This document shows, in pieces, positions 23,430-31,948 of a DNA stretch of 64,000 nucleotides (the stretch's first letter is position 1; each line of letters begins with the position of its first letter). A program made the position numbers and the translations under genes. The stretch spans positions 248,001 through 312,000 of the forward strand of contig NZ_FNBW01000002.1 of NCBI RefSeq assembly GCF_900102465.1. Reading direction: 5' to 3'. Source of the stretch: Thalassobaculum litoreum DSM 18839. GTDB taxonomy: Bacteria > Pseudomonadota > Alphaproteobacteria > Thalassobaculales > Thalassobaculaceae. The notes under the pieces were generated by a model. The model was not told where the DNA came from and ran no database searches. It was given only the letters and a program-made list of their open reading frames with translations.

Positions 23430-25475
23430 TCAATCCCGCGAGCGTCTCTCTGCGGCGTCGTCACGCACCGGGGCTGCCGTCGCTTCGCTGTCCCCGGCCT
23501 CGGCGCCGCGGGAGCGGTCGGCGTCGGACGTCTCGTCCGTCAGCCGCGGGTCGCCGATCGCCTCGTCCTGCTTTGAGGGAGCACTTTGGGACGCCTCCAC
23601 CTCGGGCGTGGTCGCCGGCATGGAGGCGTCGGGCTTGCGGTTGCGCGCCTTCTCCTCTTCCTCCTCCGCCCACAGGGCAGCCGCCAGCAGCGGATCCTCC
23701 GGCGGGGCCGCGGCCCCGGAGTCGCCGTCCGGGCGCTCGCCGATCTTGCGGCCGATGCCGTCCACCATGCGCAGGCTCTTGATGAGGTCCTCGATCTCCC
23801 CCCATTCGGTGCCGGTCTGCCGCAGGACCGCGCCGCCGAGCTGAAGGCTGGCCTCCATCGTCTCCACCACGGTGCCGGCGGCGCCGAGCTCTTCCAGCCG
23901 GCGGGCATGCAGCGGATCGCGGGCTCTGGCAAAGATCGGCAGGTCGGGCAGGCGGCTGACGAGATGCTGTACCGTGCGTTCGACCGCATGACCGCCCGTG
24001 GACATGGTCAGGACGACCGCCCGCGCGTTCTCGCCGCCGAGCTTGTGCAGCACCTCCGGCCGACTGGCATCGCCGTAATAGACGCTGTGCCCGTCGCGCC
24101 GGCCGTCGCGTACGTTCTGGGCGTCGGTATCAACGGCCACATAGGGGACCATCTTGGCGTCGAGCAGGCGGGCGATGGTGTGGCCGACCCGCCCGAACCC
24201 GGCGATCACCACGTGGTCGTGCATCTTATGGCCGCCGTCGAAATCGGCCGACAGCTGGGCGTTCTCGTGGTTCTCGAAGAGCACGGCCGCCTTGCCGATC
24301 GCCCAGACGATGACGGGGGTGACGGCCATCGAAATGGCGACCACCAGGAACATGAGATTGACGGTATCGTCGGCCACCACCGAAGAGGCGGCGGCGATGC
24401 CGAGAATGACGAAGGCGAACTCGCCGCCCTGGGCCAGCAGGGCCGCGCTGCGCAGGCTGACCGCGAAGGGCATCCGGAAGGCCATCGCCAGTCCCAGCAC
24501 CACCACGAACTTCAGCGCGACCAGTCCGCCGAGATAGCCCAGCACCGTGAACACTTCGCGGAACGCCAGGCCCAGGTCGATCGACATGCCGATGGTCATG
24601 AAGAACAGGCCGAGCAGGATCCCGCGGAACGGCTCGATATCGGCCTCCACCTGGTGCCGGAACTCGCTTTCCGACAGCAGCAGGCCGGCAAGGAACGCCC
24701 CCAGGGCCATGGAGAGCCCGACCTGCTGGGTCGCCCAGCCGATGCCGAGCACCACCAGCAGCGTCATGGCGGTGAACAGCTCCGGCGCGCCGGCCGACGC
24801 GATGACATGATACAGCGGCCGCAGGAGCTGGCGGCCCGCGACGACGATGACCGCCAGAGCCACGAAGGCGGTGCCGGTAACCTTGAGCAGTTCCAGAAGG
24901 ATCGTTAGGCCGTCCATCTCGCGCCCCAGGAGCGGGACGACGATGACGATCGGCACCACGGCGAGGTCCTGGAACAGCAGGGCGGAGAACGCCGCGCGGC
25001 CGTGACGGGTCGCCAGCTCGCCGCGCTCGTTCATCAGCTGCAGCACGAAGGCGGTGGAGGACAGGGCCAGGGCGGCGCCGATGGTCACCGCCGCCCCGTA
25101 GGTCTGGCCCATGAACAGGGATATGACGGCGACCAGAAAGCCGGTCAGCACCACCTGGGCGGTGCCGAACCCGAAGACCAGGCGGCGCATGACCTTCAGG
25201 CGGGCGAAGGACAGCTCCAGGCCGATGGTGAAAAGCAGGAAGACGACACCGATCTCGGCCAGCTCGCGGGTCTCGGTGACGTCGTCGATGATCGACAGCC
25301 CGTGCGGGCCGATCATCGCACCGGCCGCGAGATATCCCAGAACCAGACTGAACTTCAGGCGGCGCAGCAACGGGGCGAATAGGACCGCCGCCGCCAGAAA
25401 GATCAGAGCATCGCCAATCGGGCTGCCATGGCCGCTCGACTGCATGGTGTCGAAGGCGTCCAGCAGGCTTTCCAA
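23430..25475 (-). CDS. Kef-type monovalent cation:proton antiporter (CPA2)
   Basis: A 681-residue membrane transporter with about 12 hydrophobic helices (residues ~15-385), followed by a TrkA-N/RCK nucleotide-binding domain (DHVVIAGFGRVGHTIARLL, a Rossmann GxGxxG with a later VDTD) and a disordered acidic Ala/Pro/Glu-rich tail. The transport core has LFTIGLELS and the conserved FQDLAVVPI motif of CPA2 exchangers. It probably exports K+ (or Na+) in exchange for protons, gated by nucleotide or glutathione adducts. TTG at 25475 is chosen as start because GGAG lies 8 bp upstream and homologues begin near ESLLDAF; the next ATG (25445) would drop ten residues. It is divergent from the CaCA antiporter. 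Confidence 0.9.
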   Translation of the reverse strand: MESLLDAFDTMQSSGHGSPIGDALIFLAAAVLFAPLLRRLKFSLVLGYLAAGAMIGPHGLSIIDDVTETRELAEIGVVFLLFTIGLELSFARLKVMRRLVFGFGTAQVVLTGFLVAVISLFMGQTYGAAVTIGAALALSSTAFVLQLMNERGELATRHGRAAFSALLFQDLAVVPIVIVVPLLGREMDGLTILLELLKVTGTAFVALAVIVVAGRQLLRPLYHVIASAGAPELFTAMTLLVVLGIGWATQQVGLSMALGAFLAGLLLSESEFRHQVEADIEPFRGILLGLFFMTIGMSIDLGLAFREVFTVLGYLGGLVALKFVVVLGLAMAFRMPFAVSLRSAALLAQGGEFAFVILGIAAASSVVADDTVNLMFLVVAISMAVTPVIVWAIGKAAVLFENHENAQLSADFDGGHKMHDHVVIAGFGRVGHTIARLLDAKMVPYVAVDTDAQNVRDGRRDGHSVYYGDASRPEVLHKLGGENARAVVLTMSTGGHAVERTVQHLVSRLPDLPIFARARDPLHARRLEELGAAGTVVETMEASLQLGGAVLRQTGTEWGEIEDLIKSLRMVDGIGRKIGERPDGDSGAAAPPEDPLLAAALWAEEEEEKARNRKPDASMPATTPEVEASQSAPSKQDEAIGDPRLTDETSDADRSRGAEAGDSEATAAPVRDDAAERRSRD

Positions 25476-25758
25476 CGACTTTTCTCCAAATGGGTCTCGG
25501 CACAATGCCGGTCCCGGCGACCGGCGGAGCGATCCTAGACAATCGTTCCGGAACGGGCTACCGGCACCACGAAATCTCTGCGTATACAATCATTGAAATT
25601 TCGTCGCCGCTCCCCATTCCTATGGGTCACGCGCGCCACGATCCCGCCACTAACCCTCAGATTTACATGACCCGATCGCCAGCCCGCCAGACCGCCCCGA
25701 CGTGCCAAGACAGAGAAGTCCGAATGCACTCGACCGGCGATTGTTCCTGGAGGGCGGC

Positions 25759-26730
25759 ATGATATCGGCAGGGTTGATTTTTGCCGGACTGGTCCTGCTT
25801 CTGGTCGGCGCGGAAACGATGATCCGCGGTGCCGTGGCCATTGCCCGGCGCCTGAACATCAGTCCCCACGTCATCGGCCTGACAGTCATTGCCTTCGGCA
25901 CCTCGGCGCCCGAGCTCTTCGTCAGCCTCAAGGCGGCGATGAACGGGTCGCCCGGCATCGCCATCGGCAACGTCATCGGCTCCAACATCGCCAACATCCT
26001 GCTGATGATCGGCACCGTCGGCGTGATCTCGCCCTTTGTCTGCGGCGGTGCGCCCCTGCGCCGTGACGGGCTTGCCCTGGTGCTGGGTACGATCCTGTTC
26101 GTCGGCGTCGGGCTCCACGGCATCATCGAGCGCTGGCACGGCGCGGTGATGCTGGCGCTGCTCGTCGCCTATCTCCTCTACTGCTATTTCGAGGAGCGTC
26201 GGCGCCCGGACAGCGTCCACGCCAAGGAGGTCGAGGAGTTCGACGCCCTGCCGACCAGCACCTGGCGCAGCGTCCTTTATACTGTGGGCGGCCTGATCGG
26301 CGTCCTGGTCGGCGCCCGCCTGCTGGTGGACGGCGCCGTGGAGGTCGCGAACCGGGCCGGCATTTCCGAGACGGTGATCGGCATCACCGTCGTCGCCGTC
26401 GGCACGTCGCTTCCGGAGCTGGCCACGACACTGGTCGCGGCGCTGCGCCGGCACAGCGACGTGGCCCTGGGCAATATCATCGGGTCGAACATTTTTAATA
26501 CGCTGGGGATTCTAGGGACGGTTGCGTTGGTCAGCCCGCTGCCGATACCGCCGGAGGTGATGTCCCTGGACCTGTGGTTCATGCTTGGCGTGACCATCGT
26601 GTTCGTCGCCATGGCGATCAAGCTGCCGTCGTTCAGCCGGCCCTGGGCGCTGGTCTTCTTCGCCACCTATGTGGCATTCATTACCAATCAGTTCGTCCCG
26701 GTCGACACCTTGAACTTCGCGTCCTACTGA
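25759..26730 (+). CDS. Calcium/sodium antiporter (CaCA, YrbG-type)
   Basis: A 323-residue inner-membrane cation exchanger with ten helices in two inverted halves. The two alpha-repeats are clear: GTSAPELFVSLKAA...GNVIGSNIANIL in the first half and GTSLPELATTLVAA...GNIIGSNIFNTL in the second. These Glu and Asn residues coordinate Ca2+/Na+. ATG at 25759 has GGAGGG 5 bp upstream and is preferred over the in-frame ATG at 25702. The SDR gene follows after 24 bp. It is divergent from the Kef-type antiporter, so the pair may balance ions, though nothing shows co-regulation. Confidence 0.93.
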   Translation: MISAGLIFAGLVLLLVGAETMIRGAVAIARRLNISPHVIGLTVIAFGTSAPELFVSLKAAMNGSPGIAIGNVIGSNIANILLMIGTVGVISPFVCGGAPLRRDGLALVLGTILFVGVGLHGIIERWHGAVMLALLVAYLLYCYFEERRRPDSVHAKEVEEFDALPTSTWRSVLYTVGGLIGVLVGARLLVDGAVEVANRAGISETVIGITVVAVGTSLPELATTLVAALRRHSDVALGNIIGSNIFNTLGILGTVALVSPLPIPPEVMSLDLWFMLGVTIVFVAMAIKLPSFSRPWALVFFATYVAFITNQFVPVDTLNFASY

Positions 26731-26754
26731 GTTCCGCTACTGTCGAGTATCGCC

Positions 26755-27534
26755 ATGGCACAGCGCGTCCCGCAGCCCGTTCCGAAAACAGCGCTGGTGA
26801 CCGGGGCGGCGCGCCGGGTTGGCCGGGCGATCGCCCTGGCTCTGGCGGGCGACGGCTGGAACGTGGCCGTTCATTACGGCGCGTCCGGCGATGCGGCACA
26901 GGAGACGGCCCGGGAGCTGCAGGCCCTGGGCGTGCGTGCCGAGGCGATCGGCGCCGACCTTTCCGACGAGACCGACCTCCGCAGCCTGATCGAACGGTGC
27001 GAGGCCGCACTCGGCCCGGTCGGGCTGCTGGTCAACAATGCCTCCACCTTCGAGCGCGACAGCCTGGCGACGGCCACGCGCGCGTCCTGGGACCGGCACA
27101 TCGACCCGAACCTGTGGGCGCCGCTGGTCCTGATGCAGGACTTCGCCGCGCGCCTGCCGCAGGGCAATGACGGGGCGGTGGTGAACATCATCGACCAGCG
27201 GGTCTGGAACCTGAACGAGGACTTCCTGTCCTATACGATGTCGAAGGTCGGGCTGTGGGGGGCGACGCGGACCCTGGCCCTGGAACTGGCGCCCAGGATC
27301 CGGGTGAACGGGGTCGGCCCCGGTCCGATCCTGCCGAGCGTCCACCAGGACCAGGACCGGTTCGACAGCCAGGCGCGGGCGACACCGCTGCAGCACGGCG
27401 CCAGCCCGGACGAGGTCGCCGCGGCGGTGGTGTTCCTGGCCGCGGCGCCGTCGGTCACCGGCCAGATGATCGCCGTCGACGGCGGGCAGCATCTGGGCTG
27501 GGCGCCGCCCGGACCGGACACGCCGCGCGACTGA
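26755..27534 (+). CDS. SDR-family oxidoreductase, pteridine-reductase-like
   Basis: A 259-residue short-chain dehydrogenase/reductase. The coenzyme motif TGAARRVGRAI has the RR/RVG form seen in FolM and PTR1-type pteridine reductases instead of TGxxxGIG. NNAS replaces NNAG. The catalytic Tyr-Lys pair is in SYTMSKVGLW, preceded by IIDQRVWNLNEDF, a signature of this alphaproteobacterial group. The C-terminus GQMIAVDGGQHLGW is family-typical. A role in reducing dihydropteridines is plausible but unproven. The gene often neighbours uvrC and pgsA in Rhodospirillales, as here. Confidence 0.85.
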   Translation: MAQRVPQPVPKTALVTGAARRVGRAIALALAGDGWNVAVHYGASGDAAQETARELQALGVRAEAIGADLSDETDLRSLIERCEAALGPVGLLVNNASTFERDSLATATRASWDRHIDPNLWAPLVLMQDFAARLPQGNDGAVVNIIDQRVWNLNEDFLSYTMSKVGLWGATRTLALELAPRIRVNGVGPGPILPSVHQDQDRFDSQARATPLQHGASPDEVAAAVVFLAAAPSVTGQMIAVDGGQHLGWAPPGPDTPRD

Positions 27535-27966
27535 TCCGACCGTCCCCCGGGACAAAGGTGGCGCGGCGGTCCCGACGATCGTTTAATCTTCCACTCGATT
27601 TCGTGAAATAACCGACAAGATACCTTTCGTTAAGATCTTGTACGGACTGCGATAGCGGCCAAGTCCACCCCGACACTTGTTCACACGGACTGGTCCGGGG
27701 AAGGCGCGTAACCTAGCTGTAATGGAAGTTTCGTACAGAGATGACGCAGGGCCGGGCACGACAAATAAATTCGTTTAAATACAAGGAGTTATTTTGATGC
27801 CCAAAATTTAGGCATTCGGGTGTTGGGCCACGGAGTCTGCGGTTTCCAGATGGCTCCTCCTGGCTTTTCCACCCAGTTTTCCACAGGAACAGTGGATTAC
27901 GAAGCCGCACGTTGTGCGTGTTCAGGCAGGCCTGGAATTCACTTTGAAGAGCGCGTTGAAGAGTCC
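27535..27966 (+). promoter_or_regulatory. Long AT-rich uvrC leader with a four-codon open frame
   Basis: This 432-bp gap is markedly richer in A/T than its neighbours. A perfect ribosome-binding site AAGGAG (27783-27788) stands 8 bp before ATG CCC AAA ATT TAG (27797-27811), a four-codon frame M-P-K-I. The start overlaps a potential hairpin whose outer stem is GCCCAA/TTGGGC (27799-27828). Two DnaA-box-like motifs, TTTTCCACC (27865-27873) and TTTTCCACA (27877-27885), follow. A leader peptide or attenuator controlling uvrC is possible. No conserved longer protein continues past the TAG. Confidence 0.4.
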
Positions 27967-29934
27967 ATGACCAAGTCCTTGGAAGACCCCGATATTAGCG
28001 ATCCCCCCTCGGGCACCGAGCGGGCACGGCGCGGCCGGAAGACCGTTCCGGATATCGAACGCGGGGTCTCCGTCATCCGAAATCAGGTACGCACGCTGCC
28101 AAATGCTCCCGGTGTGTACCGCATGCTCGATGAGAACGGCGACGTCCTCTATGTCGGCAAGGCACGCAGCCTGAAGAAGCGGGTGGTGAATTACACCCAC
28201 GCCGCCAAGCTGGAGCACCGGATCTTCCGCATGGTCAGCGAGACCGCGTCCATGGAGATCGTGCGCACCCACACCGAGGTGGAGGCGCTGCTGCTCGAGA
28301 GCAACATGATCAAGCGCCTGAAACCGCGCTTCAACGTGCTGCTCCGCGACGACAAGTCGTTCCCGCACATCCTGCTGACCGGCGACCACCCCTACCCGCA
28401 GATCACCAAGCATCGCGGTGCGCGCAAGCGGAAGGGCCAGTATTTCGGCCCCTTCGCCTCGGCCGGGTCGGTCAACCGCACGATCACCGCCCTGCAGCGC
28501 GGCTTCCTGCTACGCAACTGCACCGACAGCATGTTCTCCAACCGCCAGCGCCCTTGCCTGCAGTACCAGATCAAGCGCTGCTCGGCCCCCTGTGTGGGCT
28601 ATGTGAGCGAGGCCGAATACGCCCGCCAGGTCGAGGACGCGACCCGTTTCCTGACCGGCCAGAGCAACCAGATCCAGCGCGAGTTCGCCGCCCGCATGCA
28701 GGAGGCGGCCGAGCAACTGGAGTTCGAGACCGCCGCGATCTACCGCAACAGGATCCGCGCGCTCACCGCCGTGCAGGCGAACCAGGACATCAACGTGGAG
28801 GGTCTGGAGGAGGCCGATGTCATCGCCATGTACGGCGAAGGCGGCAACACCTGCATTCAGGTGTTCTTCTTCAGGGCGGGCAGTAACTTCGGCAACCGCG
28901 CCTATTTCCCGGCCCATGACAAGCAGACCGAGCCGGAGGACGTGCTCGCCGCCTTCATCGGCCAGTTCTACGACGACAAGGTGCCGCCCCGGCTGGTGCT
29001 GATCAGCCAGGACATTCCGGAGCAGGACCTGATCGCCGAGGCGCTGTCGACCCGGGCGGACCGCAAGGTCGAGCTGTCGCGTCCGCAGCGCGGCGGCCGG
29101 CGCAAGCTGATGGACCACGCGCTGACCAACGCCCGCGAGGCCCTGGGCCGCCGCATGGCCGAGAGCGCCTCCCAGCGCAAGCTGCTGGAGGGGGTCGCCG
29201 CCGCCTTCGGCCTGGACACCACGCCGGAGCGGATCGAGGTCTACGACAACTCCCACATTCAGGGCTCCAACGCGGTCGGCGCGATGATCGTCGCCGGCCC
29301 CGACGGGCTGATGAAGAGCGCCTATCGCAAGTTCAACATCCGCAATGTCACCGGCCGCGAGAGCACGGCGCAGGAAGGCCTGGCCGAGGTCGAGGCGGGC
29401 GACGACTACGCGATGATGCGCCAGGTGCTGACCCGGCGGTTCGGCCGGGCCCTGAAGGAGGATCCCGACCGCACCACCGGCGTTTGGCCCGACCTGATCC
29501 TGGTCGATGGCGGCCAGGGACAGCTCACCGTGGCCACCGAGGTCTTCGCGGAACTCGGCATCGACGACGTGGCGGTGGTCGGCGTCGCCAAGGGGCCGGA
29601 CCGCGACGCCGGGCGCGAGCGGTTCTTCATGCCCGGCCGCGAGCCGTTCCTGATGGAGCGGCGCGACCCTGTGCTCTACTTCCTGCAACGGCTGCGCGAC
29701 GAGGCCCACCGCTTCGCCATCGAAACCCACCGAGCCAAACGAACCAAGGCGATCGGCGCCAACCCGCTGGACGAGATCGCCGGCATCGGCGCCAAGCGCA
29801 AGAAGGCGCTGATGCACCATTTCGGCTCCGCCCGCGGCGTCTCCCGCGCCGGGCTCGGCGATCTGGAGGCGGTGGAAGGGATCAGCAAGGCGGTGGCCCG
29901 CAAGGTCTACGACCATTTCCACGAGGACGGGTGA
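27967..29934 (+). CDS. uvrC: UvrABC system protein C (excinuclease)
   Basis: The dual-incision nuclease of excision repair. The 655-residue protein has the N-terminal GIY-YIG domain ([21 protein letters not shown], residues ~45-120) that makes the 3' cut, the cysteine-bearing region [18 protein letters not shown], a UVR motif near 225-260 that binds UvrB, the RNase H-like endonuclease domain ([13 protein letters not shown] and [11 protein letters not shown] with catalytic Asp residues) for the 5' cut, and C-terminal helix-hairpin-helix repeats. ATG 27967 is chosen because the upstream in-frame ATG at 27820 would add 49 unconserved residues. The ribosome-binding site at 27967 is weak (GAAGAG). 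Confidence 0.96.
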   Translation: MTKSLEDPDISDPPSGTERARRGRKTVPDIERGVSVIRNQVRTLPNAPGVYRMLDENGDVLYVGKARSLKKRVVNYTHAAKLEHRIFRMVSETASMEIVRTHTEVEALLLESNMIKRLKPRFNVLLRDDKSFPHILLTGDHPYPQITKHRGARKRKGQYFGPFASAGSVNRTITALQRGFLLRNCTDSMFSNRQRPCLQYQIKRCSAPCVGYVSEAEYARQVEDATRFLTGQSNQIQREFAARMQEAAEQLEFETAAIYRNRIRALTAVQANQDINVEGLEEADVIAMYGEGGNTCIQVFFFRAGSNFGNRAYFPAHDKQTEPEDVLAAFIGQFYDDKVPPRLVLISQDIPEQDLIAEALSTRADRKVELSRPQRGGRRKLMDHALTNAREALGRRMAESASQRKLLEGVAAAFGLDTTPERIEVYDNSHIQGSNAVGAMIVAGPDGLMKSAYRKFNIRNVTGRESTAQEGLAEVEAGDDYAMMRQVLTRRFGRALKEDPDRTTGVWPDLILVDGGQGQLTVATEVFAELGIDDVAVVGVAKGPDRDAGRERFFMPGREPFLMERRDPVLYFLQRLRDEAHRFAIETHRAKRTKAIGANPLDEIAGIGAKRKKALMHHFGSARGVSRAGLGDLEAVEGISKAVARKVYDHFHEDG

Positions 29935-29960
29935 GGAGCATTCGATTGCCCCACCTGGTC

Positions 29961-30060
29961 ATTCCCCGGATTTAATCCGGGGCCCACCCTCAAGCTCGCT
30001 GCGACCTGGATAGGCCTCGCGCCAGCCTCAACGCTTGCCCCGGAATGAATCCGGGAAGTG
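29961..30060. repeat. Family A paired-arm palindromic element, copy 1
   Basis: CCCCGGATTTAATCCGGGG (29964-29982) is itself a palindrome. A second related arm (GCCCCGGAATGAATCCGGGA, 30037-30056) is in inverted orientation, so the two also pair with each other over about 22 bp. The same architecture occurs at 57079-57177. It sits after uvrC, between convergent genes. Confidence 0.75.
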
Positions 30061-30094
30061 AAAGAAGAGGAAGGAGCAGTGCACTTCCACCTCG

Positions 30095-30215
30095 CCTCTC
30101 TTCCCGGCCCTGCGCCGGGACCGAGGGCGCCGCTTGCCGGAACGGTTCGATGAACGCGCCAGCGCTCCAGCTGCGCTTATTCTAGGCCCCGGCGCGAGGC
30201 CGGGGAGACGGAAGG
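30095..30215. repeat. Family C paired-arm palindromic element, copy 1
   Basis: Arm 1 (30095-30120, CTCTTCCCGGCCCTGCGCCG) and arm 2 (30181-30215, with GGCCCCGGCGCGAGGCCGGG) are inverted relatives of each other. The copy at 50091-50213 matches arm 2 at 28 of 31 positions. With the family A element it fills the uvrC-pgsA gap (29935-30243), which holds no gene. Confidence 0.65.
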
Positions 30216-30243
30216 AAGATCATCGGTGGGGTATTGGGAGCCC

Positions 30244-30822
30244 CTACTCCCCCGGCGCGCGATCCGCCTGGGCGGAGACCTGGCGCAGGCCGGCCAGCAG
30301 GTAGTCCCAGCCGGTATAGAGCGTGAGCACGGCCCCGATCCACAATCCGATCTCGCCCACCAGGCGGGAATCGATCCACGCGGGCGAATCGTCGCCGATG
30401 ATCAGGAAGCCGATGGCCAGGAGCTGCACCGTCGTCTTCCACTTGGCGAGCCGGCTGACCGGCATGCTGACCCGCAGCTCCGCCAGGAATTCGCGCAAGC
30501 CCGACACCAGGATCTCCCGCAACAGGATCACCAGGGCTGCCAGCACCGTCAGCCCGGAGATATGGTCCAGCGCCACCAGGATCAGCAGCGAGGCCCCCAC
30601 CAGAAGCTTGTCGGCGATCGGGTCGAGCAGCCGGCCCAACCCGGACTGCACCTGCATGGCCCGGGCGAGATAACCGTCCAGGTAGTCGGTGATGCTGGCG
30701 AAGGCGTAGAAGCCGAGCGCCACCCACCGCAATGTCTCGCCACCGAACCACAGGCAGACGACCACCGGGACAACCGCCAGGATGCGGGAAATCGTCAGCA
30801 GATTGGGCAATTGGGCTAGCAT
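30244..30822 (-). CDS. pgsA: CDP-diacylglycerol--glycerol-3-phosphate 3-phosphatidyltransferase
   Basis: The enzyme makes phosphatidylglycerophosphate, the first committed step to phosphatidylglycerol, at the inner membrane. The 192-residue protein has about five or six membrane helices and the complete CDP-alcohol phosphotransferase motif D-x2-D-G-x2-A-R-x8-G-x3-D-x3-D, read here as DYLDGYLARAMQVQSGLGRL followed by LDPIADK. The start is MLAQLPNLLTISRI. It faces uvrC tail to tail, whereas in many relatives uvrC, pgsA, moaD and moaE run in one direction. A local inversion or insertion is therefore likely. Confidence 0.95.
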   Translation of the reverse strand: MLAQLPNLLTISRILAVVPVVVCLWFGGETLRWVALGFYAFASITDYLDGYLARAMQVQSGLGRLLDPIADKLLVGASLLILVALDHISGLTVLAALVILLREILVSGLREFLAELRVSMPVSRLAKWKTTVQLLAIGFLIIGDDSPAWIDSRLVGEIGLWIGAVLTLYTGWDYLLAGLRQVSAQADRAPGE

Positions 30823-30956
30823 TTCGATCCAATCCGCCGTTTCAGGCGGTTAAGTCTGTCGGCCCTAAGGCCGAACGGCCTCTGAAGTGGCATTACGCCA
30901 TAGCATGCAGGCGAAGGAAATGGGCGATCCGGTGTGCACCTTATGCCACCGAAACC

Positions 30957-31862
30957 TCAGGTGAACAGATCCCACAAGGTGTCGGCGAAGGCGCCGGGTC
31001 CGGCCGACGGCGGCTCGGGGCAGTAGAGCAGCAGATCGAGCTGCGGCAGGTCCGGCAGGGAAGCCGCGTCGCCGACCATCCGAAGTCCATGCCCGACGGC
31101 GCTGACCGGCATGACGGTGACCGCGATACCCGCCGTCACCGCCGCGCTCAACCCCAGGGAGTTGGCGCTGCTGTAGACCAGCCGATAGTCCCGCCCATTC
31201 GCGTCAAGCTGCTGCAGCACTGCGTCGCGATAGATGCAGCCCGGGGCGAACAGGGCAAGCGGCAGGGGCTCGCGCGCCTCGGCCTCCGCATCGACCGAAG
31301 CAACCCAGACCAGCGGCTCGCGCCACAGCAACCGCCCGCCCTCATGGTCGCAGGGCTGGGTGACCAGGGCGAGGTCGATCTTGCCCGCCTCCAGATCCGC
31401 CAGCGCCTCCCAGCTGCGTCCGCAGGTCATCTCCACCTGGACGAGCGGGCAGCGTTCGGCGAAGGCCCGCAGGATCCGGCTGACATAGATCATCGAGGTG
31501 TCGGTCACCCCGACACGCACCCGCCCGGTGCGCGCGCCCCGATCGAGCGAGCCCAGCGCCTCGTCGTTCAGCCGCAGCAGCCGGCGGGCATAGGACAGCA
31601 GATGCGCGCCGTCGGCGGTCAACTCCACCCAGCGCCGGGCTCGCGACAGGATCTGGCAGCCCGTGAGATCCTCCAGCCGTTTCATTTGCATACTGACGGC
31701 GGACTGGCCCCGGTTCAGCCGCTCCGCCGCCCGGGTGAAGCTGCGGGTCTCGGCCACCATGACGAAGGCGCGCAGGACATCGAGATCCAGGCTGCGCAGG
31801 GAAACCCCAAGCCCCTGTTCCTGTACCTGAGCCTCGGGCTGGATTTTCACATCAGTTTTCAT
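30957..31862 (-). CDS. LysR-family transcriptional regulator
   Basis: A 301-residue regulator with an N-terminal winged helix-turn-helix (residues ~26-85: LDLDVLRAFVMVAETRSFTR, NRGQSAVSMQMKRLEDL) and a periplasmic-binding-like effector domain starting near RVGVTDTSM. An extra ~22 residues precede the usual LysR start. It is divergent from the MFS gene with 86 bp between, the classic arrangement for a LysR protein controlling its neighbour. A small palindrome TGATG-N4-CATCA (31862-31875) sits at its own start. The effector is unknown. Confidence 0.92.
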   Translation of the reverse strand: MKTDVKIQPEAQVQEQGLGVSLRSLDLDVLRAFVMVAETRSFTRAAERLNRGQSAVSMQMKRLEDLTGCQILSRARRWVELTADGAHLLSYARRLLRLNDEALGSLDRGARTGRVRVGVTDTSMIYVSRILRAFAERCPLVQVEMTCGRSWEALADLEAGKIDLALVTQPCDHEGGRLLWREPLVWVASVDAEAEAREPLPLALFAPGCIYRDAVLQQLDANGRDYRLVYSSANSLGLSAAVTAGIAVTVMPVSAVGHGLRMVGDAASLPDLPQLDLLLYCPEPPSAGPGAFADTLWDLFT

Positions 31863-31948
31863 GATGAATCCATCAGATTAATTCGCTTCTGGAATGGTAG
31901 ACCGGTCGCTACCGTCTCGCCTACACAAACTGATCGGAGCGCCATGCG

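Noticed and set aside
27535-27966. Possible replication origin (DnaA-box-like TTTTCCACA motifs, AT-rich)
   Set aside because: Only two imperfect boxes and none of the usual origin neighbours (dnaA, hemE, gidA, parAB) are present.
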